A stretch of 64,000 nucleotides of DNA from CAWDYA01 sp963806495 (GCA_963806495.1 CAWDYA010000001.1:248001-312000), one strand, 5' to 3'. Positions 18,833 to 28,155 are shown, counted from the stretch's first letter. Notes: generated by a model not told the origin, from the letters alone. A program made the numbers and translations.

Positions 18833-19468
18833 GTGCCCGCATATCATGACAGGAGTCGAGCCATCAACTCACGACGTGTCGTTCGAATCGCGCTCCGTTT
18901 CGCCGTGGTCGTGCCGGTGCTCTACTTCGGCTCCCAGCTCGCGGCGGCGCCGTTCTATCCCGGATACAGCTTCATCACCAACTCGGCCAGCCAGCTCGGA
19001 TCGGATCGCTCGCAATGGCCCGCCATCCTCAACACGGGCGCCATCCTCACCGGGGTGGCCTCGCTGCTGAGCGCACCCGGCTTCGTCGTCGGGCTGACCG
19101 GCGCGGGCGGGCGACGCGTGTGGGCCGTCGCCTGCGGACTGTGCGTGGCCTCCACCGGGGCGGCGGCCATCTGGGCCGGCTCTTTCCCGATGCCCGATCC
19201 GCGCCACAACCCGGGCGCGCTGGGCGCGGGCACGTTCCTCGCCCCGATCGTCCTGCTTCTCGCCGTCTGGCGGATCCCGGGGGCCCGGTGGCTCCGGGTG
19301 TATCTTCTCGTGACTCTCGCCGTGTTCGCCGGGCTGATCCCGATCATGTCCGGCATGACCCCCGTCGATCTCGCGCGATTTGGAGGGCTGATGCAGCGTG
19401 TCGGCACGCTCGTGCTCTACTTCCCACCCGCCGTCGTCGCCGCTTACCTGCTGAGGAGGATGCCGTGA
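18833..19468 (+). CDS. DUF998-like integral membrane protein
   Basis: The 211-residue protein has about six membrane segments. Motifs such as FYPGYSFITNSASQLGSDRS, near the first helix, and AGSFPMPDPRHNPGALGAGT match the DUF998 family of unknown function. A GTG start at 18833 is used; the ATG at 18846 opens another frame. Its TGA overlaps the GTG of the methyltransferase, so the genes are coupled. Confidence 0.7.
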   Translation: MPAYHDRSRAINSRRVVRIALRFAVVVPVLYFGSQLAAAPFYPGYSFITNSASQLGSDRSQWPAILNTGAILTGVASLLSAPGFVVGLTGAGGRRVWAVACGLCVASTGAAAIWAGSFPMPDPRHNPGALGAGTFLAPIVLLLAVWRIPGARWLRVYLLVTLAVFAGLIPIMSGMTPVDLARFGGLMQRVGTLVLYFPPAVVAAYLLRRMP

Positions 19469-20274
19469 CTCAGACTGACGCCGCCAACACCTACGAGACG
19501 CTGCACGTGCCCGCGCTGCTCCAGGAATGGGCGCCCCGGGTGCTGGACGCGGCGGGCGTCTCACCCCGGCAGCGTGTCCTGGACGTCGCATGCGGGACCG
19601 GGGTTCTCGCCCGCGAGGCGATCCGGCGCGTGGGTCCGGCCGGCGCGGTCACCGGACTCGATCCCGATCCCGGGATGCTGGCCGTCGCCGCGAGACTGGC
19701 GCCGGAGGCCACCTGGTGCCGGGGGACGGCGGAAGCCCTGCCCTGGCCGGACGGCTCCTTCGACGTCGTGGCCAGCCAGTTCGGGCTGATGTTCTTCCCG
19801 GATCGGGCCGCCGCGCTGAAGGAGATGACCCGGGTACTGGCGCCGGGCGGGCGGCTGGCGGTCGCGGTCTGGGACAGCCTGGACAACTCCGAGGCGTACC
19901 GGGAGGAGGTGGCGCTGCTCGAGCGTCTTGGCGGGCAAGCCGCCGCCGACGCTCTCCGGGCGCCCTTCGTCCTGGGTGACACCGGCGTGCTGGCCGGGCT
20001 GTTCGCCGGCGCGGGTCTCGCCTCGGTCTCGATCTCGACCCATGTCGGCACGGCCCGTTACCCAGGCGTGCGGACCATGGTGGAGGCGGACCTGAGGGGC
20101 TGGCTGCCCGTGATGGGGGTGATGCTGGAGGAGGATACGATCCGGCGCATCCTTCAGGAGGCGGAGGAGGTTCTCGGGCGGTACGTCGGCCCGGAGGGGC
20201 AGGTGGTGTTCGATGCCCCCGCCCACATCGTCACCGGGATCAAGGCCGAATCCCGGGGGGCCTCGCCTGCGTAG
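19465..20274 (+). CDS. Class I SAM-dependent methyltransferase
   Basis: The ~269-residue protein carries the UbiE/COQ5-like methyltransferase motifs: RVLDVACGTGVLAREAIRRV (motif I), VTGLDPDPGMLAVAARLAP, the region AEALPWPDGSFDVVASQFGL, and MTRVLAPGGRLAVAVWDSLD. It would transfer a methyl group from S-adenosylmethionine to a small molecule that cannot be named. The GTG start at 19465 overlaps the DUF998 stop. Confidence 0.88.
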   Translation: MTQTDAANTYETLHVPALLQEWAPRVLDAAGVSPRQRVLDVACGTGVLAREAIRRVGPAGAVTGLDPDPGMLAVAARLAPEATWCRGTAEALPWPDGSFDVVASQFGLMFFPDRAAALKEMTRVLAPGGRLAVAVWDSLDNSEAYREEVALLERLGGQAAADALRAPFVLGDTGVLAGLFAGAGLASVSISTHVGTARYPGVRTMVEADLRGWLPVMGVMLEEDTIRRILQEAEEVLGRYVGPEGQVVFDAPAHIVTGIKAESRGASPA

Positions 20275-20286
20275 GATCATCAGCCG

Positions 20287-21093
20287 ATGAAACGCTATTC
20301 CGCCCTCGCCATCATCGTGACCATCATGCCCGTCATGGGCCTGGCAACCGTGTGCCACGAGGGGGCGCACATCCTGGCCGGGTGGTCGGCGGGAGGGACG
20401 CCCCGTCTGCTCACCGCGACCGAGGTGAAGGGTGACTTCGATACCCTGTCCCCGGCCGGCTTCGTGGCGCTCGGGGCGTCGGGCTCCGTGGTGAACCTGC
20501 TTTTCTGCCTCGCGGGATGGTGGCTCCTCGGCCGCACCCGGTCGCTCGGGCCCCACATGAGACTGTTCGCATGGTTCCTGTTCGCCGTGAACGGGATGCT
20601 CGTGGTCACGGCGATGATGGGCGAGTCGCTCGCCGGATTCGGCGACTGGATGACCATCCTGAAGCCCTGGCAGGCGGCCGGCTCCCTGCGGATCCTCTTC
20701 ACCGTCCTCGGCACCCTTGGCATGATCGTCATGGTCAGGCGCTCGGGCACGACGCTCGGGATGATCCTGCCGCCCGGCGAGACCTCGTCGCGCCGCGCCG
20801 AGGCGCTCCGCATCGTGCTGATCGGCGCCGCGGCATCGACGCTGCTCGTGCTGGGCGCCGCCGTCGCCAGCCCCGTGGGGAGCACACGCGGCGTCCTGCT
20901 CGCCCTCGCGGCCGGGCTCGGGCCGTTCGTCCCGATCGCCTTCAGCCTGCGGTTCGCCCCGCACGTCGAGTCCCGCGTCGCGGACACGACCCCGTCGGGC
21001 GGGCGGTCCTGGCTCGCGGCCACCGCCGTGGTCGTCCTGCTCGAGTGGCTCGTCCTCGGCCCCGGTGTCGACCTGACGAAGCTGCTGGCCTAG
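20287..21093 (+). CDS. Membrane protein with HExxH motif (M50-like)
   Basis: The 268-residue protein has six or seven membrane helices, and the first contains ATVCHEGAHILAGW, an HExxH zinc-binding motif at residues 24-28 as in site-2 proteases. A clear second M50 motif (NxxPxxxxDG) is absent; GESLAGFGDWMTI is a possible substitute. It may be a degenerate or divergent M50-type intramembrane protease, or simply a membrane protein that kept a histidine motif. It starts 12 bases after the methyltransferase and is probably co-transcribed. Confidence 0.55.
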   Translation: MKRYSALAIIVTIMPVMGLATVCHEGAHILAGWSAGGTPRLLTATEVKGDFDTLSPAGFVALGASGSVVNLLFCLAGWWLLGRTRSLGPHMRLFAWFLFAVNGMLVVTAMMGESLAGFGDWMTILKPWQAAGSLRILFTVLGTLGMIVMVRRSGTTLGMILPPGETSSRRAEALRIVLIGAAASTLLVLGAAVASPVGSTRGVLLALAAGLGPFVPIAFSLRFAPHVESRVADTTPSGGRSWLAATAVVVLLEWLVLGPGVDLTKLLA

Positions 21094-21183
21094 GATCCGC
21101 CTGCTTCCGAGGAGGGTTCCCGTGAACCTGGATGCGCCGCCCGGCTCAAGCGCACGGGCCGCCGGCTCCTCAGGAGCTGGTTT

Positions 21184-21375
21184 GCGGTGATGGGTCTCCT
21201 CGCGTTCCTGCTCGCCGGCGTTCTCGTGTATGACTTCGGATGGGGCGAGCTGATCAGCCACGTCGGCCTGCAGGCACCGTTGTCCGCCGCGGCGGTGCTC
21301 CTGGTCATCGCGGGGATCGTTCTCCTTCCGCTGCTGATCGCGGGTGTGATCCTCGAGCGGCGGGCCGGACGATGA
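21184..21375 (+). CDS. Small membrane protein
   Basis: The ~63-residue protein has two hydrophobic helices (LLAFLLAGVLVYDFGWGELI and AAAVLLVIAGIVLLPLLIAG). The start is uncertain: GTG 21184 is followed directly by ATG 21187. A better ribosome-binding site (GAGGAGGGTTCCC) precedes GTG 21122, which would join this frame if one base changed, giving an N-terminus like RLKRTGRRLLRSWFAVMG. No family recognised. Confidence 0.45.
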   Translation, partial: AVMGLLAFLLAGVLVYDFGWGELISHVGLQAPLSAAAVLLVIAGIVLLPLLIAGVILERRAGR

Positions 21376-21461
21376 GCTTCCTGTTGTAGAATCCTGCCGT
21401 GCCCCGCGGGCCGGGAGCGGCTCGCCGGGCCGGGTGTGGTGACGGGAGGTCAGCCGACACG

Positions 21462-21931
21462 ATGAGAGCATTGACCGTATTGCTGCTGTTTCTGGGTAGC
21501 GCGCTGCCCGCCGCCGGCGCGCCCGCCGGGGAGACCGACACCGACCAGCTGCTGGCCCTGCACCGGATCGTGCTCGAAGCCCATCTGACGCGCGACGTCG
21601 ACCTGTTGCTGCGCGACGAGAGCGACGACTATGTCGTCGTGAGCCGGGAGAGATCAGCACGCCGACAATAGCCGAGCGGCGCAAGCAGCTCGGTGCGTAT
21701 CTCGCGAGCACCGACTTCGAGATTTACCGCGACGAGGTGCCGCCCAGGGTCAGGGTCTCCGACGACGGGACGCTCGGCTGGGTCGTCGTGCAGGTCACGG
21801 CCCGCGGCCTGCAGAAGGAGGCGAACGGCCCCGGCAAGACGATCACCTTCACGAGCGGCTGGATCGAGCTGTACGAGAAGCGCGAGGGCCGCTGGCTGCG
21901 CACCGGCAACGTCTCCAACTTCAAGCCATGA
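21462..21931 (+). CDS. Secreted NTF2/SnoaL-like protein, frameshifted
   Basis: From ATG 21462 (after GGGAGGT) a signal peptide (MRALTVLLLFLGSALPAAGA) leads into LLALHRIVLEAHLTRDVDLL, then LRDESDDYVVVSR. The frame then stops at 21671. Adding one G near 21648 restores SRGEISTPTIAERRKQLGAY, which continues to 21931 through LGWVVVQVTARG, FTSGWIELYEKREGRWLRTG and NVSNF. The order matches the DUF4440/SnoaL-like (NTF2 fold) family, often exported and of unknown role. The stop overlaps the ATG of the TPR lipoprotein gene by 4 bases. Confidence 0.65.
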
Positions 21932-23613
21932 CACCGAGGGGGGCGCCGATGACATCACGCAGGCCGTCGACGTGGACGTCCATGGGCCGGCTCCGCGTGG
22001 CGGTGCTGCCGGTCGTCCTGCTCGTGGCCGCCACCGGGTGCCGGCAGCAGCCGGAGGAGTCTGCGGCCGGGCCGGATCTGGGCAAGGTCGATTTTCCGAT
22101 CTCATGCTCCACCGAGGCGCAGACCGAGTTCAACCGCGCCGTCGCTCTGCTGCACCACATGACCTATCCGCAGGCGCGGGCGGTCTTCCAGCAGGTGGCG
22201 ACGATCGATCCCGGCTGCGCCATGGCTCACTGGGGCGTCGCGATGACGCTGTTCCAGCCGCTCTGGCCGACGCGCCCGGGACCCGACGAGCTCGAGCGAG
22301 GCCGGGACGAGGTCCGGCAGGCTCGAGCGCTCCACCCGCCGACCGACCGGGAGCGGCTGCTCGTGGACGCGGCGGGAGCCTTCTTCGCCGAACCCGAGTC
22401 GACCGACTACTGGGAGAGGATCCGCCGGTGGGAGCAGGCGATGGAGAAAACATACACCGCCTTTCCGGATGACCCGGAGGTCGCCGCCTTCTATGCGCTG
22501 GCTCATCTGGCCACGGCGCCATCGGATGCCGTCTCGCACGAGCATTCGGACCGCGCCGCGGCGATCCTCCTCGCGATCTACGAGAAGAACCCCGAGCATC
22601 CGGGCGCCATGCACTATCTGATTCATGCGAACGATGTGCCGGGACGCGAGCACGAATCGCTCGAGATCGTCCGCAAGTACGAGACGATAGCCCCGAACAA
22701 CCCCCATGCGCTCCACATGCCCACGCACATCTACACCCGGCTGGGCGATTGGGATGCCGTGATCCGGGGCAACCTGCGCGCGGCGGAAGCGGCCCTGCAG
22801 CATCCCGCGGGCGACCAGGGCGAGTTCGTCTGGGATGAGTTCCCGCACGCGATCGAGTATCTCGTCTACGCGTACCTTCAGAAGGGACAGGACGAGGAGG
22901 CGGAGGCACAGATGGATCGCCTGCACGCGACCGGGACGCTGCAGCCGACCTTCAAGACCGCCTTCCACCTGGCGTCCACCCGGGCGCGGGTCGCCCTGGA
23001 GCGCCATGACTGGAGCGAGGCGATGTCGCTGGAGCCCCGCGAGAGCAAGTCGGTGGACTGGGATCGATTCGCATGGCCCGAGGCCATTGGCTGGTTCGCC
23101 CGGGGGCTTGGCGCCGCTCACCAGGGTGAGATCGAATCCGCGCGACAGGCCCTCGAGCGGCTCGAACAGCTCGAAGCGCAGTCGTCGCGGACGGGCGAGG
23201 TCCTTTTCACCCGCAATATCCACGTTCTGCGTCTGACGGTGCAGGCGTGGCTGGCTCATGCGATGAAGAACGAAGATCGAAGCCTCGCGGTAATGCGGGA
23301 GGCCGCCGATTTCGAGGCCGCCACACCCAAGCACCCGGTGACTCCCGGCCCGACCCTGCCCGCATCCGAGCTGCTCGGCGACCTCCTGCTGGATCAGGGC
23401 CGCTCGGGCGAGGCGCTCGCCGCCTATGAGCGATCGCTGGTGCTGTATCCGGGTCGACTCAACAGCCTTCTGGGAGCTGCGCGCGCCGCGCAACGGTCCG
23501 GCGGGGAGCTTCGGGCTCGGGACTACTACCGTCAGGTGATCGAGAATGCCGGGGGCGGCACGAGATCCGAGATCCTGGAAGAGGCGCACCGCTTCGTTCC
23601 CCTGGAAGGTTGA
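21928..23613 (+). CDS. TPR-repeat lipoprotein
   Basis: The ~560-residue protein begins with a basic stretch, then a signal sequence with a lipobox-like VLLVAATGC, so it is probably a lipoprotein. Tetratricopeptide-like helical pairs follow, for example FNRAVALLHHMTYPQARAVF, HPGAMHYLIHANDVPGREHE, HALHMPTHIYTRLGDWDAVI and EALAAYERSLVLYPGRLNSL. This composition is common in Acidobacteria and related groups. No enzymatic motif is evident; it probably mediates protein contacts in the envelope. The true start may be one of the internal ATGs closer to the signal helix (21949 or 21982). Confidence 0.8.
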   Translation: MTPRGAPMTSRRPSTWTSMGRLRVAVLPVVLLVAATGCRQQPEESAAGPDLGKVDFPISCSTEAQTEFNRAVALLHHMTYPQARAVFQQVATIDPGCAMAHWGVAMTLFQPLWPTRPGPDELERGRDEVRQARALHPPTDRERLLVDAAGAFFAEPESTDYWERIRRWEQAMEKTYTAFPDDPEVAAFYALAHLATAPSDAVSHEHSDRAAAILLAIYEKNPEHPGAMHYLIHANDVPGREHESLEIVRKYETIAPNNPHALHMPTHIYTRLGDWDAVIRGNLRAAEAALQHPAGDQGEFVWDEFPHAIEYLVYAYLQKGQDEEAEAQMDRLHATGTLQPTFKTAFHLASTRARVALERHDWSEAMSLEPRESKSVDWDRFAWPEAIGWFARGLGAAHQGEIESARQALERLEQLEAQSSRTGEVLFTRNIHVLRLTVQAWLAHAMKNEDRSLAVMREAADFEAATPKHPVTPGPTLPASELLGDLLLDQGRSGEALAAYERSLVLYPGRLNSLLGAARAAQRSGGELRARDYYRQVIENAGGGTRSEILEEAHRFVPLEG

Positions 23614-23622
23614 GCCCGCGCC

Positions 23623-25164
23623 GTGAATGAAACGACCATGACGGACCCACGAGAGCTGCTGCGTTGCGACCGCAGTGTCTGGCTGCTGGCCGGGGCCACG
23701 GCCCTGCTGCACCTTCTCGCCGCCGGCACCTACGGCATCTTCCGCGACGAGATGTACTACGTCGCCTGCGCGGGTCATCTCGCGTGGGGGTACGTGGATC
23801 ATCCGCCGCTCGTGGCGGTCGTCGCCTGGCTGGTGAGCCACACCCTCGGCACGTCGGTCTTTGCGCTCAGGCTGGTGCCGGCACTGTGCGGCGGCGCGCT
23901 CGTCGTGCTGGGCGCGGCGATGGCGCGCCGGCTCGGCGGCGGGCGGTACGCGCAGCTGCTCGCCGGCGTCGCGATCGCGCTCGCGCCCCAGTACGTCGGC
24001 ATGCTGTCGATCTACTCGATGAACGCGATGGACCTCGTGATCTGGTCCGCGTTGATCCTGGTGATGCTGCACATCCTGGCGACGGACGACAGCCGTGCTT
24101 GGCTCCTGTTCGGCGTCCTGGCCGGCGTCGGGCTCGAGAACAAGCTCAGCGTGATCTTCCTGTGCTTCGGCCTCGGGATCGGATTACTCCTTGCGGGACG
24201 ATGGCGCGTCCTGCGCGATCCGTATCTGTGGCTGGGCGCCGCCATCGCCGCCGTCCTCTTCGCCCCGCACGTCGTCTGGCAGATCGCACACGGCTGGCCC
24301 ACCGTCGAGTTCGTCAGGGAGGCTACCCAGAACAAGAACATCGCCTACGCCCCGCTCGCTTTCATCGGCGAGCAGGTGAAGATGATGAACCCGATCGCCC
24401 TCCCGCTGTGGCTGGCCGGGCTGGTCGCGCTGCTCGTCTCGAAGCCGATGCGCCCCTATCGTGCCTGCGGCTGGGCCTATCTCGCGGTGCTGCTCCTGAT
24501 GACGACCCAGGCGTCCAAGCCGTACTACCTGTCGCCGTTCTACCCGGTCCTTCTCGCCGCAGGAGCCGCCGTCGTCGAGCGCGCCGCGCGGGGCCGGGGC
24601 TGGCTGAGGCCGATCGCCCTCGGCGCCGTCGTCGTGTCGGGGCTCCTTTTCGCCCCGCTGGCCAAGCCGTTCCTGCCGCCCGACGCCTATGTCGCCTACT
24701 CCTCCGCTTTCGGCATCGGCCCCGGATCCGACGAGCGGCACGAGGTCGGCCGTCTGCCTCAGTTCTACGCCGACATGCAGGGCTGGAAGGAGATGGCCCA
24801 GGCGGTCGCGCGAGTCTATCGCGCCCTGCCGTCCGAAGAGCAGTCACGAACCTGCATCTTCGCACGCAACTACGGACAGGCCGGTGCCATGGAGCGCTTC
24901 GGGCCCGCCCTCGGGCTGCCGCAGGTGATCTCGGGCCACAACAACTACTGGCTGTGGGGCGCGGATGGCTGCACCGGAGACGTGGTGATCCTGATCGGCG
25001 GGGACCGGGAGGATTACGCCTCGTCGTTCGCCGAGGTGACCGCCGGCGGCCGCTTCGACTGCCGCGACTGCATGCCGTACGAGAACCACCAGACGCTCTG
25101 GGTGGCGAGGGGGATACAGGCTCCCCTTGCCGATGTCTGGCCGCGCGTGAAGCACTTCGACTGA
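23623..25164 (+). CDS. Glycosyltransferase family 39-like membrane protein
   Basis: The 513-residue protein has about nine to ten hydrophobic helices and the GT-C (PMT/ArnT) landmarks: an early acidic motif in the first loop (YGIFRDEMYYVACAGHLAWG, then YVDHPPLVAVVAW) and the downstream SIYSMNAMDLVIWS, KLSVIFLCFGLGIGLLLAGR and KPYYLSPFYP. Such enzymes transfer sugars from polyprenyl-phosphate donors on the outer face of the inner membrane. The C-terminal periplasmic domain has several cysteines (RTCIFARNYGQAGAMERFG; FDCRDCMPYENHQTLWVARG). GTG 23623 starts 9 bases after the TPR gene. Confidence 0.86.
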   Translation: MNETTMTDPRELLRCDRSVWLLAGATALLHLLAAGTYGIFRDEMYYVACAGHLAWGYVDHPPLVAVVAWLVSHTLGTSVFALRLVPALCGGALVVLGAAMARRLGGGRYAQLLAGVAIALAPQYVGMLSIYSMNAMDLVIWSALILVMLHILATDDSRAWLLFGVLAGVGLENKLSVIFLCFGLGIGLLLAGRWRVLRDPYLWLGAAIAAVLFAPHVVWQIAHGWPTVEFVREATQNKNIAYAPLAFIGEQVKMMNPIALPLWLAGLVALLVSKPMRPYRACGWAYLAVLLLMTTQASKPYYLSPFYPVLLAAGAAVVERAARGRGWLRPIALGAVVVSGLLFAPLAKPFLPPDAYVAYSSAFGIGPGSDERHEVGRLPQFYADMQGWKEMAQAVARVYRALPSEEQSRTCIFARNYGQAGAMERFGPALGLPQVISGHNNYWLWGADGCTGDVVILIGGDREDYASSFAEVTAGGRFDCRDCMPYENHQTLWVARGIQAPLADVWPRVKHFD

Positions 25165-25240
25165 CCAGCCTCCGACTGGTACCGGCGCACCCGGCGCGCT
25201 AGGGTGAGAAGAGAGGTCGATTCTCGCAAGGAGGTGCCCG

Positions 25241-25621
25241 ATGGTCGAACGAATACCCGATCTGCCGGACAATGTCCTCGGTTTCACGGCAAAAGGGAAG
25301 GTGACCGCAAGTGACTACGAAAAGGTCGTCATCCCGGCGGTGGAGGAGCACTTCTCCCGCCGAGGGAAGGCCCGCTTCCTGTACCACCTCGGGCCCGAGT
25401 TCTCGGGCTTCGAGGCGGCCGCCATGTGGGACGACACGAAGCTGGGGCTGAAGCACCTGACCGGCTGGGAGCGCATGGCGGTCGTGACGGATGTGGACTG
25501 GATCCGGGCGTCCGTGAAGATCTTCGGCCTGGCCATGCCGGGCCACATCCGCGTTTTCCGCAACGACGAGCTTGCCGAGGCGAAGCGCTGGATCACGGAA
25601 TCGCCCGCCGCGGCCGCGTGA
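25241..25621 (+). CDS. SpoIIAA-like (DUF3478) STAS-fold protein
   Basis: The 126-residue protein aligns by eye with the SpoIIAA-like family: GFTAKGKVTASDYEKVVIPA, then FLYHLGPEFSGFEAAAMWDD, KHLTGWERMAVVTDVDWIR and MPGHIRVFRNDELAEAKRWI. Members share the STAS/anti-anti-sigma fold without a clear phosphorylated serine; the function is unknown. A GGAGGTG site sits 6 bases before ATG 25241. Confidence 0.85.
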   Translation: MVERIPDLPDNVLGFTAKGKVTASDYEKVVIPAVEEHFSRRGKARFLYHLGPEFSGFEAAAMWDDTKLGLKHLTGWERMAVVTDVDWIRASVKIFGLAMPGHIRVFRNDELAEAKRWITESPAAAA

Positions 25622-25659
25622 GATGCGGACGGTAGCCCGCTCTGTACGGAGGTGACCTC

Positions 25660-25851
25660 ATGGCGGTACCGAGCATTCCGGGGGCATGGATCGCCGTGCT
25701 CCTGGTCCCTGGCATCGTGGTGCTGGGCTTGGGCTACGGCACGGGGCATCGCATCTGGTTCTACGCGGGGCTGCTGATCACCCTGGCGGGGGTGCTCCTG
25801 GGGCTGCAGAGGATCATCCTGGGCGGTGGCACCGGGCACCCGGGGCGCTGA
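25660..25851 (+). CDS. Small two-helix membrane protein
   Basis: The 63-residue protein has two hydrophobic helices separated by a short loop (IAVLLVPGIVVLGLGYG and IWFYAGLLITLAGVLLGLQR). ATG 25660 follows GGAGGTGACCTC, a good ribosome-binding site, which argues that it is real. No family recognised. Confidence 0.5.
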   Translation: MAVPSIPGAWIAVLLVPGIVVLGLGYGTGHRIWFYAGLLITLAGVLLGLQRIILGGGTGHPGR

Positions 25852-25912
25852 CCGCGGCCGGTGCGCAACAGGATTCGTGCGACCCTGCGGCGCCTCCGCG
25901 TGTTATAGACCC

Positions 25913-26734
25913 ATGCGCCTGCTCCCATCCTTCATCCCGGAGGCACCAAAGCGGGTCGCCTTTCTCGTCATCCTGCTGTGCGCCGTGCCTGCGGCAGACC
26001 GCTCCCCGGCCGCGACACCGCGAGAGGGGTCGCCCACGCTCGCCGAGCTCGTCGAGCGCAACACGGCCGCGATGGGCGGCCGCAAGGCGATCGAGGCGAC
26101 GCGTTCGGTCACGTATCACCTTCGGATCCAGGAGCCTTCCTTCACCGTCGAGGGTGACTACGTGGCCGACCGGGAGGGCCGTATGCGCATCGACGTGTAC
26201 GCCGACGGGAAGCGCGTCTACACCGAGGCGCGCGACGGCAAGGACTCGTGGCAGATGGGACAGGATGGCGTGGCGCAGACGAGCAGCGGCCCCGGCGCCG
26301 CGGCGCTCTGGCACGGCACCCAGTTTCCCGGCAAGCTGCTCGGACTGCACGAGATGGCGGCGCACGGGCACACCCTCGAGCCGGCCGGCGATGAGACGCT
26401 GGACGGAACGCTCTATCACGTCATCAAGCTGACCTACAGCGACGGGTTCACGACCTGGCTCTACCTCGACTCCCGCACCAGCCTGATCGCGCGACAGCGC
26501 GACGAGCGCGCGCTGCATCCCGACGCCGATCCGGCGGTCAAGTGGGTCGAGACGCGCATGGAGGACTACCGGCCGGTCGAGGGTGTCATGCGCCCGCGCA
26601 CCAGCCGGCAGATCGATCTCCGCACGGGAGCGACCGTCCAGACCGCCACCGTAACGTCGATCGAGGTGAACGTCGCCCCCGCGGCGGATCTGTTCCGCTT
26701 CGGTACCGATCCTCCTCCGCGGAAGGAAAGATGA
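25913..26734 (+). CDS. Exported LolA-like / outer-membrane lipoprotein-sorting-like protein
   Basis: The 273-residue protein has a signal peptide (KRVAFLVILLCAVPAADRSPA) and then a LolA-like beta fold: TLAELVERNTAAMGGRKAIE, SVTYHLRIQEPSFTVEGDYV, MRIDVYADGKRVYTEARDGK and WLYLDSRTSLIARQRDERA. Such proteins carry or sense lipids in the periplasm, but most homologues of this type are untested. The stop overlaps the ATG of the serine hydrolase by 4 bases. Confidence 0.72.
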   Translation: MRLLPSFIPEAPKRVAFLVILLCAVPAADRSPAATPREGSPTLAELVERNTAAMGGRKAIEATRSVTYHLRIQEPSFTVEGDYVADREGRMRIDVYADGKRVYTEARDGKDSWQMGQDGVAQTSSGPGAAALWHGTQFPGKLLGLHEMAAHGHTLEPAGDETLDGTLYHVIKLTYSDGFTTWLYLDSRTSLIARQRDERALHPDADPAVKWVETRMEDYRPVEGVMRPRTSRQIDLRTGATVQTATVTSIEVNVAPAADLFRFGTDPPPRKER

Positions 26735-28155
26735 CGACTCCGCGGACCGCGTCCCGGGTGCTCGCGCCCGTGTTCGTGCTGCTGCTGGGCAGCGCCGGCT
26801 GCGCCTCGCTCGAGCACCCGCATGCCTGGGACGAGGCGGTTCGTCACTCGCGCCACATCCTGCACGAGTACATCGAGGCCACCGGCGTGCCGGCGCTGCA
26901 GATCGCCGTGGGAGTCGATGGGGAGATTGTCTGGTCCGAGGCGTTCGGCTCGGCGGAGCTGTCGCCCGAGCGGCCCGCCACGACCGATTCGCGTTTCCGG
27001 ATTGCGAGCATCTCCAAGCTGCTCACCGGCACACTCACCGCGAAACTCGCCGACGAGGGGGTGCTGGATCTCGATCGTCCGATCGGCGAATACGTGCCCG
27101 GCCTGCCGGACGCCTGGCACGACATCACCGCCCGGATGCTCGTGCATCACACGAGCGGCATCCCCCATTACGCCGACGCGGCGGACGCTCTCGACACGAC
27201 CCCTTACACGACGACGCGCGACGCGCTGAAGCGGTTCGAGGATCGGCCATTGCTGTATCCCCCGGGTTCGGCGGAAGCCTATTCGAGCTACGCGTACACC
27301 GTGCTGGCACTCGCCATCGAGCAGGTCACCGGCCGGCCGTTCACCGAGGTGATGCAGGACCGGATCCTGGATCCGCTCCGCATGACGCACACCGGCCCGG
27401 ACCTCCGATCCTCTCCACCGTCGGAAGTCACGGCCTTCTACAACCTGACGGACGAAGGGAAGATCGAGCCGGCGCCCGAAGTCGATCTGAGCGGTCGATG
27501 GGCGGGAAGCGGATACCTCTCCACCGCCGAGGACCTCGTGAGGTTCGGGATGGCCCACACGCAACCCGGCGTCCTGTCGGCGAACGTCCTCGAGCTCGTG
27601 GGGCAGCAGCAGTCGCTGCCCGACGGTACGCAGACGAAAGAAGGGTTCGGCTGGGGGCCCCGCTCGGACTGGGACGGACGACGCATGCTCTGGGGCGACG
27701 GCAGCACCCCTGGATCGCGTTGCGGGCTGCTCGTGTATCCGGATGACGGCGTCGCGATCGCGATCCTGACGAACCTGCGCGGGCTGGCCCTCGAGCGCGG
27801 TGAATTCCAGACTCTCGCCCCCCTGTTCTTCGCGGCACGCAAGGAGAAGCGCCCGGTGCCGCCCGCGGCCTCGATGACGGGAACCTGGACCGGCACCGTC
27901 AAGGTGGGCGACACGGCGATCGCGGCTCGGCTCGTGGTGGAGAGCGGAGGGCACGGCACGCTCGCTTTCGCCGGGTGGCGGACTCTGCGGATAGCCGACA
28001 TGTACCGGATCGATCAGGAAACCTGGGTCGTGGCGCTCGACCGTGACGGATTCTTCCCCGTCACGATCATGATGGAGACCGACCGGATGGCGGTGTCGGC
28101 GCCACGGGCTGGCTGGTCCTTCACGATGACCCGCTCCGGGCCCGCTGGAAGCTGA
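26731..28155 (+). CDS. Serine hydrolase (class C beta-lactamase / DD-peptidase fold) lipoprotein
   Basis: The 474-residue protein has a lipobox-like LLLGSAGC and a beta-lactamase-fold domain: RIASISKLLTG with the S-x-x-K motif at Ser93/Lys96, and YSSYAYTVLALAIEQVTGRP in the place of the Y-x-N motif. The third box, normally HxG or KTG, appears as GDGSTPGSRCG. A C-terminal ~90-residue beta domain follows (GTWTGTVKVGDTAIAARLVV, then VALDRDGFFPVTI). These enzymes are usually esterases or peptidases rather than true beta-lactamases. It is coupled to the preceding gene by the ATGA overlap. Confidence 0.88.
   Translation: MTTPRTASRVLAPVFVLLLGSAGCASLEHPHAWDEAVRHSRHILHEYIEATGVPALQIAVGVDGEIVWSEAFGSAELSPERPATTDSRFRIASISKLLTGTLTAKLADEGVLDLDRPIGEYVPGLPDAWHDITARMLVHHTSGIPHYADAADALDTTPYTTTRDALKRFEDRPLLYPPGSAEAYSSYAYTVLALAIEQVTGRPFTEVMQDRILDPLRMTHTGPDLRSSPPSEVTAFYNLTDEGKIEPAPEVDLSGRWAGSGYLSTAEDLVRFGMAHTQPGVLSANVLELVGQQQSLPDGTQTKEGFGWGPRSDWDGRRMLWGDGSTPGSRCGLLVYPDDGVAIAILTNLRGLALERGEFQTLAPLFFAARKEKRPVPPAASMTGTWTGTVKVGDTAIAARLVVESGGHGTLAFAGWRTLRIADMYRIDQETWVVALDRDGFFPVTIMMETDRMAVSAPRAGWSFTMTRSGPAGS

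Noticed and set aside
19561..21711. Minus-strand frame of 716 codons
   Set aside because: Covers the methyltransferase and M50-like genes on the opposite strand; low-complexity shadow.
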